Shown in pieces: positions 62,924 to 64,000 of a stretch of 64,000 bases of DNA. The notes beneath the pieces were generated by a model. That model saw nothing but the letters and a program-made list of their open reading frames with translations. It ran no database searches and was not told where the DNA came from. Numbering within the stretch: position 1 is the stretch's first letter; each line of letters begins with the position of its first letter. Source of the stretch: Onthophagus taurus (taxonomy: Eukaryota > Arthropoda > Insecta > Coleoptera > Scarabaeidae); the NCBI RefSeq assembly GCF_036711975.1, contig NC_091973.1, positions 20,336,001-20,400,000 on the forward strand. Reading direction: 5' to 3'. Made by a program: the position numbers and the translations under genes.

Positions 62924-64000
62924 ATGTCAAAGAAACTCGATAAACTGATCTTGCGTCGTAACACTCTTTTAAGCCGCCTTTCGGAATCGATGATAGCTGG
63001 TCGTGATCTTCCCGATGATCCTTTTGAACATGATATTTTTCTTCAAAGAGCCCAAGACTCTGAGGAGATCTACAAAGAATTCAAATTACTACACAATCAA
63101 ATCATCGGTCTGATAACCGATGAAGACTTTGAAACTCACGATCAAATTCGTAAAGAAGCTGACATTAATTTTTACACCATCAAAGCCCTCGTGCATAAAT
63201 TAAATCTAGTTTCTCAAAAACTGTCAGAGTCAGCCTCGTCTATTGTAACGCCAAAACTTAATAAATTAATATTACCAATTTTTGATGGCAATCTTAAGAA
63301 TTGGCCTACATTCTTTGATTTGTTTAGCAGTATGGTCCATGATAATTCTTCTCTCTCTCCCGTGGCAAAACATCAATATTTAATTACGTCCCTGAAAGGT
63401 GAGCCTTTTAATTTGTTGAAAGGGCTTCCGACCACAAATGATAATTACATAATCGCCTACAATACACTTAAAGGGCGTTATCAAAATAAACGCCACTTGG
63501 CCACTCTGTATTTTAACGAAATTCTGAGTATTAAGGCTGTTTCCGAAGAGTCTTCTAAATTTTATCGTCTATTAATTGACACATTCAGCGAGAATGTAGA
63601 GGGTTTTCGGACCCTTGGTTTTCCTGTAGATGAGTGGGATTTTTTATTATTCAATTTATTACTTCAGAAACTTAATCAATCTACCAAAACTAAGTTTGAA
63701 GGAGAACACACGTCTTATGAAATACCCACCTACAAACAACTTATGACATTTTTAGAAAACCAATCAAAGGCTTTTGAATCTGTTTTACTTACTTCTCAAG
63801 ATAAAACATCTCTCAATCGTCAAAGGCCCCTGTCAAACATTCGTGGAAAGACCGTAATGAGTTTAAACTTTGAAGACAATTCATCAACATCTAAATGCAT
63901 TTTATGCTCCGATAATCATTCTATTTATCGCTGTTCATCATTTAACTCAAAATCACCATCTGAGCGTCTGGCTCTTGCTCGACAACACAATCTTTGTAGA
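62924..64000 (+). CDS. BEL 2 Gag, running off the window
   Basis: From ATG 62924 (MSKKLDKLILRRNTL) the frame is open to the window end (about 359 residues). It shows the BEL Gag core LNKLILPIFDGNLKNWPTFF then DLFSSMVHDN, and the YNTLKGRYQNKRHL and DEWDFLLFNLLLQKL blocks. Near the edge is the first zinc knuckle (CILCSDNHSIYRC). It is homologous to the gag at 33.6 kb but clearly diverged. No damage is seen in the part present, so pol probably follows downstream. Confidence 0.85.
   Translation, partial: MSKKLDKLILRRNTLLSRLSESMIAGRDLPDDPFEHDIFLQRAQDSEEIYKEFKLLHNQIIGLITDEDFETHDQIRKEADINFYTIKALVHKLNLVSQKLSESASSIVTPKLNKLILPIFDGNLKNWPTFFDLFSSMVHDNSSLSPVAKHQYLITSLKGEPFNLLKGLPTTNDNYIIAYNTLKGRYQNKRHLATLYFNEILSIKAVSEESSKFYRLLIDTFSENVEGFRTLGFPVDEWDFLLFNLLLQKLNQSTKTKFEGEHTSYEIPTYKQLMTFLENQSKAFESVLLTSQDKTSLNRQRPLSNIRGKTVMSLNFEDNSSTSKCILCSDNHSIYRCSSFNSKSPSERLALARQHNLCR

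Noticed and set aside
1..64000. tRNA or rRNA genes
   Set aside because: No cloverleaf with A/B box consensus or rRNA block was recognised; the only tRNA-like matches are the two short BEL primer sites.

Overview
The window looks like repeat-rich insect nuclear DNA: short introns (51-63 nt), an odorant-receptor-type gene remnant, a decayed FBXO21-like gene, arthropod TATA plus TCAGTT core promoters, and transposon families typical of insects. A beetle is plausible, but the order is not proven. Almost all of it is mobile DNA, much of it nested or broken.

Region 1 (1 to about 9.9 kb) is the most notable. It is a Polinton/adintovirus-like integrated element with long, mostly undamaged frames. 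Leftward genes: packaging ATPase, a conserved unknown protein, a phage-tail-fibre-like protein, and a chromodomain integrase. Rightward genes: a phospholipase-A2-like minor virion protein, a cysteine protease, penton, a small basic protein, the major capsid protein, and three accessory genes. The two arms diverge from a short intergenic stretch whose TATA box can be read on both strands. The protease frame joins the PLA2 frame through a canonical -1 slippery heptamer. No DNA polymerase B gene is visible.

Region 2 (10-25 kb): a 378-bp hairpin, two LINEs arranged tail to tail, a Penelope-like (PLE) GIY-YIG fragment, a Ty3/gypsy fragment carrying a nested MITE, a YqaJ-type nuclease remnant and a hAT C-terminus. 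Region 3 (25-33 kb): two P-superfamily (THAP) remnants, a MITE with an 8-bp target duplication, a 1.2-kb foldback, a hAT fragment and a PLE RT fragment. Region 4 (33-39.6 kb): a BEL/Pao LTR retrotransposon with unmatched flanks, followed by scrambled Polinton pieces.

Region 5 (40-52.5 kb): small MITEs, a long reading frame that fuses a P-type transposase tail to a Penelope RT/GIY-YIG protein, the FBXO21-like pseudogene, and a nearly intact P-type transposase. Region 6 (53.15-61.6 kb): a large foldback element whose inverted arms are tandem monomers of about 160-175 bp. It holds the odorant receptor exons, a gypsy fragment and an apparently intact LINE. Region 7 (62-64 kb): the 5' end of a second BEL/Pao element. 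Both BEL elements have primer sites matching tRNA-Tyr.

All assignments come from reading translated motifs; no database search was run.
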